Source: Rhizobium herbae (GTDB lineage: Bacteria; Pseudomonadota; Alphaproteobacteria; Rhizobiales; Rhizobiaceae). Taken from it: a stretch of 64,000 nt of DNA. Shown one piece after another: positions 37,796 to 46,632 of this stretch. The stretch covers positions 372,001-436,000 of the forward strand of contig NZ_JAGGJV010000001.1 in NCBI RefSeq assembly GCF_017873135.1. The letters are read 5' to 3'. The position numbers were made by a program, and so were the translations under genes. Within the stretch, counting starts at the first letter, position 1. Every line of letters starts with the position of its first letter. The notes below the pieces were generated by a model. It ran no database searches. It saw only the letters and a program-made list of their open reading frames with translations, and had not been told where the DNA came from.

Positions 37796-39037
37796 TTACG
37801 CGAAGAATTTGCGGGCTTGGTCGAGTGCATCCACCAGCACGTCCACCTCGGCCCGCGTATTATAGAGGCCAAAGGATGCACGGCATGTGGAGGTGACGCC
37901 GAAGCGTTTCAAGAGCGGCTGGGCGCAATGCGTGCCGGCCCTGACCGCCACCCCTGCCCGGTCGATCACCATCGACACGTCATGGGCATGGATTCCTTCG
38001 AGCTCGAAGGAGAAGATACCACCTTTGCCCGGCGCCGTCCCGATGACGCGCAGGGAATTGACGGAGGACAGGCGGTCGTGCGCGTAGGCTGCCAGATCGG
38101 CCTCGTGGGCGGCGATCGCGGCCCGGCCGATATTGTTCATATAATCCAGCGCATAGCCGAGGCCGATCGCCTGGACGATCGGCGGCGTTCCGGCTTCGAA
38201 ACGGTGCGGCGGGTCGTTGTAGGTGACGTTATCCTCAGTCACCTCCACGATCATCTCGCCGCCACCCATGAAGGGCCGCATTTCCTTCAGCCGATCCATC
38301 TTGCCATAAAGCACGCCGATGCCGGAGGGGCCGTAGAGCTTGTGGCCGGTCATGACATACCAGTCGCAATCAATATCCTGGACATCGACCGGCATATGGA
38401 CGGCGGCCTGGCTGCCATCGATCAGCACCGGAATGCCGCGCTCATGGGCAATGCGGCAGATTTCCTTGACCGGAACGACAGTGCCCAGTGCATTCGACAT
38501 ATGGGTAACGGCGACAAGCTTGGTCCTGTCCGTCAGGCATTTGACGAAATCGTCGATGTGAAACACACCCTGATCGTCGACCGGCGCCCAGACCAGCTTG
38601 GCACCCTGGCGTTCGCGGATGAAATGCCACGGCACGATATTGGAATGATGCTCCATGATCGACACGACAATCTCGTCGCCATCGCCGATCTTGGGCATGC
38701 CGTAACCGTAGGCGACCGTGTTGATCGACTCGGTCGAGGACTTGGTGAAGATGATGTTGTCGACCGATGGTGCGTTCAGGAACCTGCGGACCTTTTCGCG
38801 CGCACCCTCATAGGCGTCCGTCGCGGCATTCGACAAGAAATGCAGGCCGCGATGGACGTTGGCATATTCGTTGGAATAGGCATGGGCAACGGCGTCGATG
38901 ACCACCTGCGGCTTCTGCGCCGAGGCGCCGTTGTCGAGATAGACCAGCGGCTTGCCGTAGACGGTCCGTGACAGGATCGGAAAATCCCTGCGGATCGCTT
39001 CGACGTCGTAGGCCGGAACCGGCACCGTGTGTTCCAT
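37796..39037 (-). CDS. sufS: cysteine desulfurase SufS
   Basis: A group II cysteine desulfurase (413 residues) that supplies sulfur for Fe-S clusters. It has the PLP lysine in VMTGHKLYGPSGIGVLYGK and the catalytic cysteine loop VRAGTHCAQPLLKRFG. The N-terminus YDVEAIRRDFPILSRTVYG is typical. The ATG at 39037 is preferred to the TTG at 39049, which overlaps sufD. A second, unrelated desulfurase of the IscS type heads the same operon. Confidence 0.94.
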   Translation of the reverse strand: MEHTVPVPAYDVEAIRRDFPILSRTVYGKPLVYLDNGASAQKPQVVIDAVAHAYSNEYANVHRGLHFLSNAATDAYEGAREKVRRFLNAPSVDNIIFTKSSTESINTVAYGYGMPKIGDGDEIVVSIMEHHSNIVPWHFIRERQGAKLVWAPVDDQGVFHIDDFVKCLTDRTKLVAVTHMSNALGTVVPVKEICRIAHERGIPVLIDGSQAAVHMPVDVQDIDCDWYVMTGHKLYGPSGIGVLYGKMDRLKEMRPFMGGGEMIVEVTEDNVTYNDPPHRFEAGTPPIVQAIGLGYALDYMNNIGRAAIAAHEADLAAYAHDRLSSVNSLRVIGTAPGKGGIFSFELEGIHAHDVSMVIDRAGVAVRAGTHCAQPLLKRFGVTSTCRASFGLYNTRAEVDVLVDALDQARKFFA

Positions 39038-39049
39038 GTCGTGATCCAA

Positions 39050-40324
39050 TCAGGCGTGCTTTTCGAGCCAGGCGGCGATGATCGCTTCCAGCGTTTCGAT
39101 CAGGCTTTCGTCTTCGAGTTCCTCGACAATCTCGTCGACAAAAGCATTGACCAGCATGGCGCGCGCCTTGTTTTCCGGAATGCCGCGGGCACGCAGGTAG
39201 TAGAGATGCGTCGGGTTGATGTCGATGACGGTTGCGCCATGGCCGCACTGGACGTCGTCGGCAAAGATCTCAAGCTCCGGCTTTGCCGAGAAATCGGCGT
39301 CGTCGGACAGAAGCAACGTGTTGCACGCCATCTTCGCGTCGGTTTTCTGCGCACCGGGAGCAACGCGGATCTGGCCCTGGAACACGCCCTTGGCACGATC
39401 GAACAGCACGTTGCGAATGACCTCCGTCGAGGTCGTGTTCGGAACGTCATGACCGAGCGTGAAGGTGACGTCGGTATGCGTTTCGCCGCCGAGCAGGTTG
39501 ATGCCGCGCAGCTTGAAATCCGCACCTTCACCCGTCGTCACGCCATGGACTTCCTGGCGCACCAGCTTGCCGCCGGCATTGATGACGAACAGCCTGAGCT
39601 TGGCATTCGTGCCGAGGTCGAAATTGACCTGGGCAAGATGACTGTCGCTTACGCCCTGCTGCTGCAGGATGATCCAGGTGATGTCTGCCCCGTCGTCGAG
39701 GATAAGGTCGCTGACGACCGTAACCAGGCTTGCGGCATCGCTCACCGAAAGATGGCGTTCGATCACCGTGGCCTTGGTATTGGCGCCGAAAGTGACCGGG
39801 AAGCGCGAATGGCTCTGGCCGGCGCTCTGCACAAGTTGCAGTTCCATCGGCTGTTCAAGCTCGGTGCCTTCCGGGACCTCGATCTCGAAACCATCCCGCA
39901 CAAAACTGCCGTTGATGCGGCCGATCGCGTCTTCCGGATCACGCTCGATGAGGTCTGCGGCGGCAACGCCGTCGAGCAGGCTTTCACGGTAGGTCCGCAC
40001 GTTGACGCCGACCGGAGCGCCCTTGGCGTCGGCCTTGCCGTTGAGGACGGTCAGGACGGACGAGCCGGCGACCAGCGGATCGACCTTTTCGGCAAACGCC
40101 GTCGAATCAAAGGCTGGGACAGCACGGAGCAGTGCGCGCAGGTCGGTATAGTGCCAGGATTCGACCCGGCGTGTCGGCAGGCCCTGCTTCTTCAGGTCGG
40201 CCAGCAGCGTGTCGCGGGCCGACAGCACGGCGCCTTCGCCGGGCAGCTCGCCGATCTCCGCATTATAGGCATCGACGAGGGCCGTTTCAGCGGCTGTCAT
40301 CGTGATCGCCGTTTGCATGTTCAT
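39050..40324 (-). CDS. sufD: Fe-S assembly scaffold protein SufD
   Basis: SufD joins SufB and SufC in the SufBC2D scaffold. The 424-residue protein shows the SUF-FeS core blocks: FLLSDDADF-like LLLSDDADFSAKPELEIFAD, followed by DVQCGHGATV, and RGIPENKARAMLVNAFVDEI. AGGAG lies eight bases before the ATG at 40324; further in-frame starts exist just upstream at 40330 and downstream at 40318. It lies between sufC and sufS. Confidence 0.93.
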   Translation of the reverse strand: MNMQTAITMTAAETALVDAYNAEIGELPGEGAVLSARDTLLADLKKQGLPTRRVESWHYTDLRALLRAVPAFDSTAFAEKVDPLVAGSSVLTVLNGKADAKGAPVGVNVRTYRESLLDGVAAADLIERDPEDAIGRINGSFVRDGFEIEVPEGTELEQPMELQLVQSAGQSHSRFPVTFGANTKATVIERHLSVSDAASLVTVVSDLILDDGADITWIILQQQGVSDSHLAQVNFDLGTNAKLRLFVINAGGKLVRQEVHGVTTGEGADFKLRGINLLGGETHTDVTFTLGHDVPNTTSTEVIRNVLFDRAKGVFQGQIRVAPGAQKTDAKMACNTLLLSDDADFSAKPELEIFADDVQCGHGATVIDINPTHLYYLRARGIPENKARAMLVNAFVDEIVEELEDESLIETLEAIIAAWLEKHA

Positions 40325-40336
40325 CCCCATCACTCC

Positions 40337-41092
40337 TCAGGCCGCCGCATCGATGATGTCGGCATAACCATTGGCTTCAAGATCGAGCGCCAGAGACTTG
40401 TCGCCTGATTTGATGACCTGGCCCTTGTAGAGAACATGGACAGTATCCGGAACGATATATTCCAGCAGGCGCTGGTAATGGGTGATGACGATCACGGCGC
40501 GATCCGGCGACCGCAGCGCATTGACGCCGTCGGCAACGATCTTCAGCGCATCGATATCGAGACCGGAGTCGGTTTCATCGAGGATGCAGAGCTTCGGCTC
40601 GAGCAACGCCATCTGCAGGATTTCGGCGCGCTTCTTTTCGCCGCCGGAGAATCCGACATTGAGCGGACGCTTGAGCATATCTGGGTTGATCTGCAACCGG
40701 GCGGCAGCTTCCTTGACGCGGCGGATGAAATCCGGTGTCGAAAGCTCGTCTTCGCCGCGGAACTTCCGCTGCTCGTTGAGCGCCACCTTGAGGAACTGCA
40801 TGGTGGCGACACCCGGGATTTCGACCGGGTACTGGAAGGCCAGGAAGATACCCTTGGCGGCGCGCTCAGACGGGTCGAGTTCGAGAATGCTCTCGCCGTT
40901 GTAGAGAATGTCGCCTTCGGTGACTTCGTAATCGCTGCGGCCCGACAGGATATAGGACAGCGTCGACTTGCCGGAGCCGTTCGGCCCCATGATGGCAGCC
41001 ACTTCGCCGGCTTTCACGGTCAGGTTCAGACCACGGATGATCTCAGTGCCGTCTTCGGCGATGCGGGCATGGAGGTTCTTGATTTCAAGCAT
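40337..41092 (-). CDS. sufC: Fe-S assembly ATPase SufC
   Basis: A 251-residue ABC-type ATPase of the SUF scaffold. Walker A is GPNGSGKSTLSYILSG, the signature motif is NVGFSGGEKKRAEILQMALL and Walker B is CILDETDSGLD. AGGAAG precedes the ATG at 41092, so the 16 codons upstream in the frame are not used. It sits 12 bases from sufD and 76 bases after the ADP-ribosylation/crystallin-J1-like gene. Confidence 0.96.
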   Translation of the reverse strand: MLEIKNLHARIAEDGTEIIRGLNLTVKAGEVAAIMGPNGSGKSTLSYILSGRSDYEVTEGDILYNGESILELDPSERAAKGIFLAFQYPVEIPGVATMQFLKVALNEQRKFRGEDELSTPDFIRRVKEAAARLQINPDMLKRPLNVGFSGGEKKRAEILQMALLEPKLCILDETDSGLDIDALKIVADGVNALRSPDRAVIVITHYQRLLEYIVPDTVHVLYKGQVIKSGDKSLALDLEANGYADIIDAAA

Positions 41093-41168
41093 GTAAATCT
41101 TCCTAGCGTATCGGCTCGAATATGCGGGCGAGCCTTTCAAACGTGGCCTCTCGGCCTGCTTTATTTTT

Positions 41169-41528
41169 TCAATCCGAAGGCAGGAACTGCTGGGTTACCG
41201 CAATCGATCCAACGATATTGCGATTAAACTCTTCCAGTTCCTCCGCCGGCACCCAAAGCTCTTCGTGTTCGCGACCGCCAACAATCTTTCGATCGAATTT
41301 GGCGGCATATTCGGCATTCACTTCGAACCGCGTCACATAACCATGCCGGGATCCTGTTTTTGTATTCCAGTCCCGAGCAATCTGCGCCGCATAACCTTCA
41401 TTCGTGACCGGATAGAAAATCGGCTGATCCGGCAAACGTGGCGGGAAAGCTTTCCAACCAGCAGTTTCTATCAGCTCAAGTTCCTCCAACCCCACAGGTC
41501 GAAACAGAACAATCGTTGCAACTGACAT
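41169..41528 (-). CDS. ADP-ribosylation/crystallin J1-like protein inside the suf operon
   Basis: A 119-residue protein with LFRPVGLEELELIETAGW, FPPRLPDQPIFYPVTNEGYA and YVTRFEVNAEYAAKFDRKIV, followed by HEELWVPAEELEEFN. These blocks match small proteins annotated as ADP-ribosylation/crystallin J1 homologues. The similarity to ADP-ribosyl hydrolases is only by annotation; no DDxG metal site is visible, and the reaction is unknown. The fold may be the one used for ADP-ribose binding. The gene is two bases after sufB and on the same strand, so it is almost certainly transcribed with the suf genes. Confidence 0.7.
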   Translation of the reverse strand: MSVATIVLFRPVGLEELELIETAGWKAFPPRLPDQPIFYPVTNEGYAAQIARDWNTKTGSRHGYVTRFEVNAEYAAKFDRKIVGGREHEELWVPAEELEEFNRNIVGSIAVTQQFLPSD

Positions 41529-41530
41529 CG

Positions 41531-43000
41531 TTAGCCCACGCTACCTTCCAGCGAAATCCCGATCAGCTTCTGCGCTTCGACCGCGAATTCCATCGGCAGT
41601 TCCTGGATGACTTCCTTGACGAAGCCGTTGACGATCAGCGCGATCGCGGCCTCGGTCGGGATGCCGCGCTGCAGGCAGTAGAACAGCTGGTCTTCGGAAA
41701 TCTTCGACGTCGTCGCTTCATGCTCGAACTGGGCCGAAGAGTTGCGCGCCTCGATATAGGGCACGGTATGGGCGCCGCACTTGTCGCCGATCAGCAGGCT
41801 GTCGCACTGGGTAAAGTTGCGGGCGTTCTCGGCCTTGCGGTGGGTCGACACCTGGCCGCGATAGGTGTTCTGCGAAACGCCGGCCGCAATACCCTTGGAG
41901 ACGATGCGGCTCGACGTGTTCTTGCCGAGATGGATCATCTTGGTGCCGCTGTCGATCTGCTGGTGACCGTTCGAGACAGCGATCGAATAGAATTCGCCGC
42001 GCGAACCGTCGCCGCGCAGGATGCAGGACGGGTATTTCCAGGTGATCGCCGAACCGGTTTCGACCTGCGTCCACGAAATCTTCGAGTTCTTGCCACGGCA
42101 ATCGCCACGCTTGGTGACGAAGTTGTAGATGCCGCCCTTGCCGTTCTTGTCGCCGGGATACCAGTTCTGGACGGTCGAATACTTGATCTCGGCATCGTCC
42201 AGAGCCACCAGTTCGACGACGGCTGCATGCAGCTGGTTTTCGTCGCGCTGCGGCGCCGTGCAGCCTTCGAGATAGGAGACGTAGGCGCTGTCTTCGGCGA
42301 TGATCAGCGTGCGCTCGAACTGGCCGGTGCCCTTTTCGTTGATACGGAAATAGGTCGACAGTTCCATCGGGCAGCGAACGCCCTTCGGCACGAACACGAA
42401 AGAGCCGTCGGTAAAGACCGCCGAGTTCAGCGTCGCATAATAGTTGTCGGTCGTCGGAACGACGGTCCCGAGATATTTCTTCACCAGATCCGGATGCTCG
42501 CGGATGGCTTCCGAGATCGACATGAAGATCACGCCGGCCTTTTTCAGCTCTTCCTTGAACGTCGTCACGACCGAGACGGAATCGAACACGGCATCGACGG
42601 CGATCCGCGACGTCTTCACGCCGGCCAGTATTTCCTGCTCGCGCAGGGGAATGCCGAGCTTTTCATAGACCTTCAGAAGCTCCGGATCGACATCGTCGAT
42701 CGAGGTCGGGCCGGGCGTGCTCTTCGGCGCGGCGTAGAAGGAGATCTCGTTGAAATCGATCTTGGGATAATTGACGCGCGCCCAGGTCGGCTCCTCCAGC
42801 GTCAGCCAGCGCCGATACGCTTCCAGACGCCATTCGAGCATCCAGTCCGGCTCGTTCTTCTTTGCCGAAATGAAGCGGATGATCTCTTCGGACAGGCCCT
42901 TGGGGGCCTTGTCCATTTCGATCGTCGTCTCAAACCCGTATTTGTACTGGTCCACATCGATCAGGGCGACCTGATCGATTGTTTCCTGCACAGCAGCCAT
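41531..43000 (-). CDS. sufB: Fe-S assembly scaffold protein SufB
   Basis: SufB is the scaffold on which the cluster forms. The 489-residue protein contains [20 protein letters not shown] with the family cysteines, the [20 protein letters not shown] region and the N-terminal [24 protein letters not shown] five bases before the ATG at 43000 fixes the start. It is the second gene of the operon, after an IscS-type desulfurase; a dyad at 43051-43066 lies in the 146-base gap between them. Confidence 0.96.
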   Translation of the reverse strand: MAAVQETIDQVALIDVDQYKYGFETTIEMDKAPKGLSEEIIRFISAKKNEPDWMLEWRLEAYRRWLTLEEPTWARVNYPKIDFNEISFYAAPKSTPGPTSIDDVDPELLKVYEKLGIPLREQEILAGVKTSRIAVDAVFDSVSVVTTFKEELKKAGVIFMSISEAIREHPDLVKKYLGTVVPTTDNYYATLNSAVFTDGSFVFVPKGVRCPMELSTYFRINEKGTGQFERTLIIAEDSAYVSYLEGCTAPQRDENQLHAAVVELVALDDAEIKYSTVQNWYPGDKNGKGGIYNFVTKRGDCRGKNSKISWTQVETGSAITWKYPSCILRGDGSRGEFYSIAVSNGHQQIDSGTKMIHLGKNTSSRIVSKGIAAGVSQNTYRGQVSTHRKAENARNFTQCDSLLIGDKCGAHTVPYIEARNSSAQFEHEATTSKISEDQLFYCLQRGIPTEAAIALIVNGFVKEVIQELPMEFAVEAQKLIGISLEGSVG

Positions 43001-43050
43001 GTCGTTCTCCAATCTCGCCGGATACAAGGTCCGGCAGCTTGTCGTCACGA

Positions 43051-43066
43051 TACAATGTTCGTTGTA
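43051..43066. promoter_or_regulatory. dyad upstream of sufB
   Basis: TACAA (43051-43055) and TTGTA (43062-43066) flank a six-base spacer. It could be the site of an iron or Fe-S regulator controlling sufB, but the arms are short. Confidence 0.25.
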
Positions 43067-43146
43067 CCGCCTATGTAATGGGCTTAAGGGGCATTTTCAC
43101 CCCGTTTGCCAAGCGGAAAATTCAATTTCCGCAAATTTATTCTCGC

Positions 43147-44313
43147 TCAGGCCGCAGTCCCCGAAAGCCTGCGCCGCGCCGCGATCTTCGCAAAGACGTC
43201 CGCGCAGCGATCGATCTCGGCTTGCGTCGTCGATGGACCGATCGAAATGCGCAAGGCGCCATGCCGGGGATCATGCCCCATCGCCGACAGAACGTAGCTC
43301 TGGCCGACCTTGCCGGACGAGCAGGCCGAGCCCGCCGAAAGCGCCACCCCCTCCAGATCGAAGGCGATCTGGCCTGTCTCGGATTTGAGGCCTGGCAGCG
43401 TGAAGAAGCATGTATTGCCGATACGATTACCGTCGCGGCCATGGATGATGACATCGGGTGCCGCCGCGATCATCGTTGTCTCCAGCCGGTCGCGCAGCGC
43501 AGAAACGGCAGTCATCCGGCTTTCAAGGCCTTCAGCAGAGATCCGCGCCGCAGCGCCAAAACCGGCAATCGCCGCAGGGTTTTCCGTGCCCGAACGATGG
43601 CCCTTCTCCTGGCCGCCGCCACGGATCAGCGCCGACGGCATCAGGATCTCGCCGCGCGATACAAGAGCTCCGGCTCCCTTGGGCCCGCCGATCTTGTGCG
43701 ACGAGACGATCACGAAATCCGCGCCGAGGTCTTCGATCGACAATGGCAACCGACCGGCAGCCTGCACCGCATCGACGACGAGGATACCGCCCGCGGCCTT
43801 GACGAGGCGCGAGACCTCGGCAATCGGCTGGACGATGCCCGTCTCGTTGTTGGCGAACATGACGGCGACCATCGGCAGGCCGGATTGGCGGTCATGGGCG
43901 GCCAGTGCCGCTTCGAGGGCCGCAAGGTCGATGGTACCGGCGGACGTCACGGCGATTTCGCTGATGTCGTCCTTGCCGAACCGCCCGCCCTCGCGAACGG
44001 CCGGATGCTCGATCGCGGAAATATAGAGGTGGCCGATCGTCAGCGGCGTCTTGCCCATGCGGAAATGTGGTGTCAGCACCCAATTGGCCGCTTCCGTCGC
44101 ACCGCTGGTAAACGTCACGCTTGCCGGTTGGGCGCCGCAAAGAACCGCGACATCCCGTCTGGCATTTTCGAGCAGCATCCGGATTTTTCGGCCTTCGCCG
44201 TGAACGGACGAGGGATTACCCGCAAGGTCGAGCGCGGACAGGCATGCCTCACGCGCTGCAGGCAGCAGCGGCGCGGTGGCGTTCCAATCCATATAGGTGC
44301 GCTCTTCTTTCAT
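43147..44313 (-). CDS. cysteine desulfurase, IscS/NifS type
   Basis: A group I desulfurase of 388 residues. It has PLP lysine VIVSSHKIGGPKGAGALVSR and catalytic cysteine SAGSACSSGKVGQSY, where the loop is longer than in SufS. The frame reaches upstream, but the ATG at 44313 with AGGGA nearby and the typical beginning TYMDWNATAPLLPAAREACL set the start. In rhizobia a gene of this kind (often called sufS2) opens the suf operon. A near-perfect ICE motif lies about 120 bases upstream. Confidence 0.92.
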   Translation of the reverse strand: MKEERTYMDWNATAPLLPAAREACLSALDLAGNPSSVHGEGRKIRMLLENARRDVAVLCGAQPASVTFTSGATEAANWVLTPHFRMGKTPLTIGHLYISAIEHPAVREGGRFGKDDISEIAVTSAGTIDLAALEAALAAHDRQSGLPMVAVMFANNETGIVQPIAEVSRLVKAAGGILVVDAVQAAGRLPLSIEDLGADFVIVSSHKIGGPKGAGALVSRGEILMPSALIRGGGQEKGHRSGTENPAAIAGFGAAARISAEGLESRMTAVSALRDRLETTMIAAAPDVIIHGRDGNRIGNTCFFTLPGLKSETGQIAFDLEGVALSAGSACSSGKVGQSYVLSAMGHDPRHGALRISIGPSTTQAEIDRCADVFAKIAARRRLSGTAA

Positions 44314-44434
44314 AGTCCCTTGCCAAAGAATGCCCGGTTGCCATGTTAAAGGCAGCGGCCGGTGCATTTTTCTTGAAATTTTCGCGTCGCTTGCCGTAAG
44401 AGACGACACTCACCACGGAAAGACCGTGTTAAAG

Positions 44435-44451
44435 TTTTGAATGGTTCTAAA
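44435..44451 (-). promoter_or_regulatory. ICE motif, probable Irr binding site
   Basis: TTTTGAATGGTTCTAAA matches the iron-control element TTTAGAAnnnTTCTAAA at 13 of 14 defined bases. Irr is a known regulator of suf operons in rhizobia. The site lies between the divergent desulfurase and hydrolase genes. Confidence 0.65.
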
Positions 44452-44538
44452 CTGCGTTTTAAAAAAGCTGAGTGCTTTCGTCAAGACAGCTGGAGCTTTT
44501 GAATCGGTTTTTGTCCCATAAACATGCCCGGAGAGCCA

Positions 44539-45216
44539 ATGCCCGAAATTATCTTCAACGGACCGGCCGGTCGCCTCGAAGGCCGTTACCAGCCGTCCAA
44601 GCAGAAGAACGCCCCGATTGCCATCGTCCTGCATCCGCATCCGCAATTCGGCGGCACGATGAACAACCAGATCGTCTACCAGCTATTCTACATGTTCCAG
44701 AAGCGCGGCTTCACAACGCTGCGCTTCAATTTCCGCTCGATCGGCCGCAGCCAGGGCGAATTCGACCACGGTGCCGGTGAACTTTCGGACGCCGCCTCGG
44801 CGCTCGACTGGGTGCAGAGCATGCATCCGGATTCCAAGAGCTGCTGGGTCGCCGGCTATTCGTTCGGCTCCTGGATCGGCATGCAGCTTCTGATGCGCCG
44901 CCCGGAGATTGAGGGCTTCATGTCGATCGCTCCGCAGCCGAATACCTATGACTTCTCGTTCCTGGCCCCCTGCCCTTCGTCCGGCCTGATCATCAACGGC
45001 GATCTCGACAAGGTGGCGCCGGAAAAAGATGTCAACACGCTGGTCGACAAGCTGAAGGCCCAGAAGGGTATTCTGATCACCCACAAGACCGTGCCGGGTG
45101 CCAACCACTTCTTCAACGGCCAGGTCGATACGCTGATGGCCGAATGCGAGGATTACCTCGACCGGCGCCTGAACGGTGAACTGACGCCGGAACCGGCGGC
45201 AAAGCGCATCCGCTGA
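44539..45216 (+). CDS. alpha/beta hydrolase
   Basis: A 225-residue serine hydrolase of the short YtfL/dienelactone-like group: IAIVLHPHPQFGGTMNNQIV at the oxyanion loop, VAGYSFGSWIGMQLL with nucleophile Ser, INGDLDKVAPEKDV with the acid Asp and VPGANHFFNGQ with the base His. GGAGAG five bases before the ATG at 44539 argues against the start five codons upstream. The substrate is unknown; it is divergent from the suf operon and may share its regulatory region. Confidence 0.85.
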   Translation: MPEIIFNGPAGRLEGRYQPSKQKNAPIAIVLHPHPQFGGTMNNQIVYQLFYMFQKRGFTTLRFNFRSIGRSQGEFDHGAGELSDAASALDWVQSMHPDSKSCWVAGYSFGSWIGMQLLMRRPEIEGFMSIAPQPNTYDFSFLAPCPSSGLIINGDLDKVAPEKDVNTLVDKLKAQKGILITHKTVPGANHFFNGQVDTLMAECEDYLDRRLNGELTPEPAAKRIR

Positions 45217-45273
45217 CATCTTCTGGAAAGGGCTGGAAACCCCAGCCCTGTACATTGCCAGCCTTGTACATTG

Positions 45274-45311
45274 AAAGGCCGGAGCATCTATTATGATGTT
45301 CCGGCCTTCTT
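45274..45311 (+). terminator. intrinsic terminator after the hydrolase
   Basis: AAGGCCGGA pairs with TCCGGCCTT, with an inner CATC/GATG stem, followed by CTTCGT. The gene for the diguanylate cyclase converges on it from the other side. Confidence 0.6.
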
Positions 45312-45334
45312 CGTATCTTGCGCATGCATGAGTG

Positions 45335-46528
45335 TCAGGCCTGCGCCTGCCACTCTTCCAGGTTTGCCGCAGCCGCGCGGCCCGTCCGGTTCACCCGGTT
45401 GCGCCCGCTCTTCTTGGCGTCATACAGCGCTGCGTCTGCGCCGTTTATGGCATCCACGATCGGATCCCCGGCCGCATCAAGCGCACAGACGCCAAAACTC
45501 GCCGTCAGGCGGACCGCGTCCGGCAAACCCTCAAATGCCAGCGCCGAAAAACTGTTGCGCAGGCCCTGCGCGAAAAGATATCCGGTCGTCTCGCCGGTCG
45601 ATGGCAGGAAGACCGCAAACTCCTCGCCGCCGAAACGCGCGCAGATCGCCTCCGGCGGGGCATGTTCCCTGAGCATCCGGCCGAGCGACATGATGACCTG
45701 ATCGCCGGCGGCATGTCCGTAAGTGTCGTTGACGGCCTTGAAATGATCGAGGTCGCAGAGAACGACGCAATGCGGGTAGGCCGACATCGGACGAGCAAGC
45801 ACCTGTTTCACCCGCTCGTTGAAACCACGCCGGTTGAAGAGCCCCGAGAGCGGATCGATTTCGGAATTTGCCTTGGCATCGTCCATGATCTCGACGACGA
45901 TGACGGCAAGCAGCGTCAATCCCGTCGAGACGACGAGGACGGCGCTCAGGCTTTGCGAAACCAGCGCATAGACGCTGGAAAGATAGGATTGAGCCGTGCT
46001 GCCCCCGCTGAATTTGACCGAGAAATAGATCTTGCTGACAAAATTCGCGGCGGTGAGCAGCAGCAATCCAATCAGGATTCGGTCCGCCGTCTCGCGGCGC
46101 CCGGATTGGTAGATCGCGGCCGCACAGATCAGCTCCGCGATGGCAAACGGCAGCTGGTAGCCGAGCGAATGGTAGAACGTCCCCCTTGGCAGATCGTAGA
46201 TCATCAGGTTGAGGGTCAGTGAAGCGCCAAGAAACCCCGTCATCACCATGACATTTGACGGAACGGCATACAGGCGGCCAAGCCCGACGCGAATCATCAA
46301 AAGCGCGGAGAGGACGGAGCTGAACGCCCCGAAGCTCGCAAGTCGGTCGAAATCGGCGTAACGGATGACGACTTCGAAGATAGCCGAAAGCGATGCGACT
46401 GCGAACGCGGCGGCAAACCAGCGTCCTGCGGCGGGAATGCGGCTACGTCTGGAGATGACGAGGAAGAACACGCAGAAAAGCTGCGCTATCAAGAAGTTGA
46501 CCGTCAGTAGAAAAAGCGCGCCGTTCAT
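45335..46528 (-). CDS. membrane diguanylate cyclase (GGDEF)
   Basis: A 397-residue protein with about seven hydrophobic segments (residues 5-210) and a C-terminal GGDEF domain that makes cyclic di-GMP. The active-site sequence is GGEEF at 300-304, accepted in functional enzymes, with DHFKAVNDTYGHAAGD before it. The position normally holding the inhibitory RxxD site reads PPEA, so product inhibition at that site is not expected. The sensor part resembles 7-TM membrane modules; the signal is unknown. Confidence 0.87.
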   Translation of the reverse strand: MNGALFLLTVNFLIAQLFCVFFLVISRRSRIPAAGRWFAAAFAVASLSAIFEVVIRYADFDRLASFGAFSSVLSALLMIRVGLGRLYAVPSNVMVMTGFLGASLTLNLMIYDLPRGTFYHSLGYQLPFAIAELICAAAIYQSGRRETADRILIGLLLLTAANFVSKIYFSVKFSGGSTAQSYLSSVYALVSQSLSAVLVVSTGLTLLAVIVVEIMDDAKANSEIDPLSGLFNRRGFNERVKQVLARPMSAYPHCVVLCDLDHFKAVNDTYGHAAGDQVIMSLGRMLREHAPPEAICARFGGEEFAVFLPSTGETTGYLFAQGLRNSFSALAFEGLPDAVRLTASFGVCALDAAGDPIVDAINGADAALYDAKKSGRNRVNRTGRAAAANLEEWQAQA

Positions 46529-46632
46529 CTATATGCCCGTTTCGGGCACGCGCATTTCGCGCCCCGTCTTCTCTGCCTGCCGAGAGCATCGCAGAATCAC
46601 CCGAATGCTATCCATTTCCGACAAAAGAAACG

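Noticed and set aside
39029-40408. A 459-residue plus-strand frame across sufD
   Set aside because: Antisense shadow of sufD with no recognisable domain.
41438-43078. A 546-residue plus-strand frame across sufB
   Set aside because: It is antisense to sufB and to the J1-like gene, which are both supported by motifs and ribosome-binding sites; composition is arginine-, aspartate- and leucine-rich as for shadow frames.
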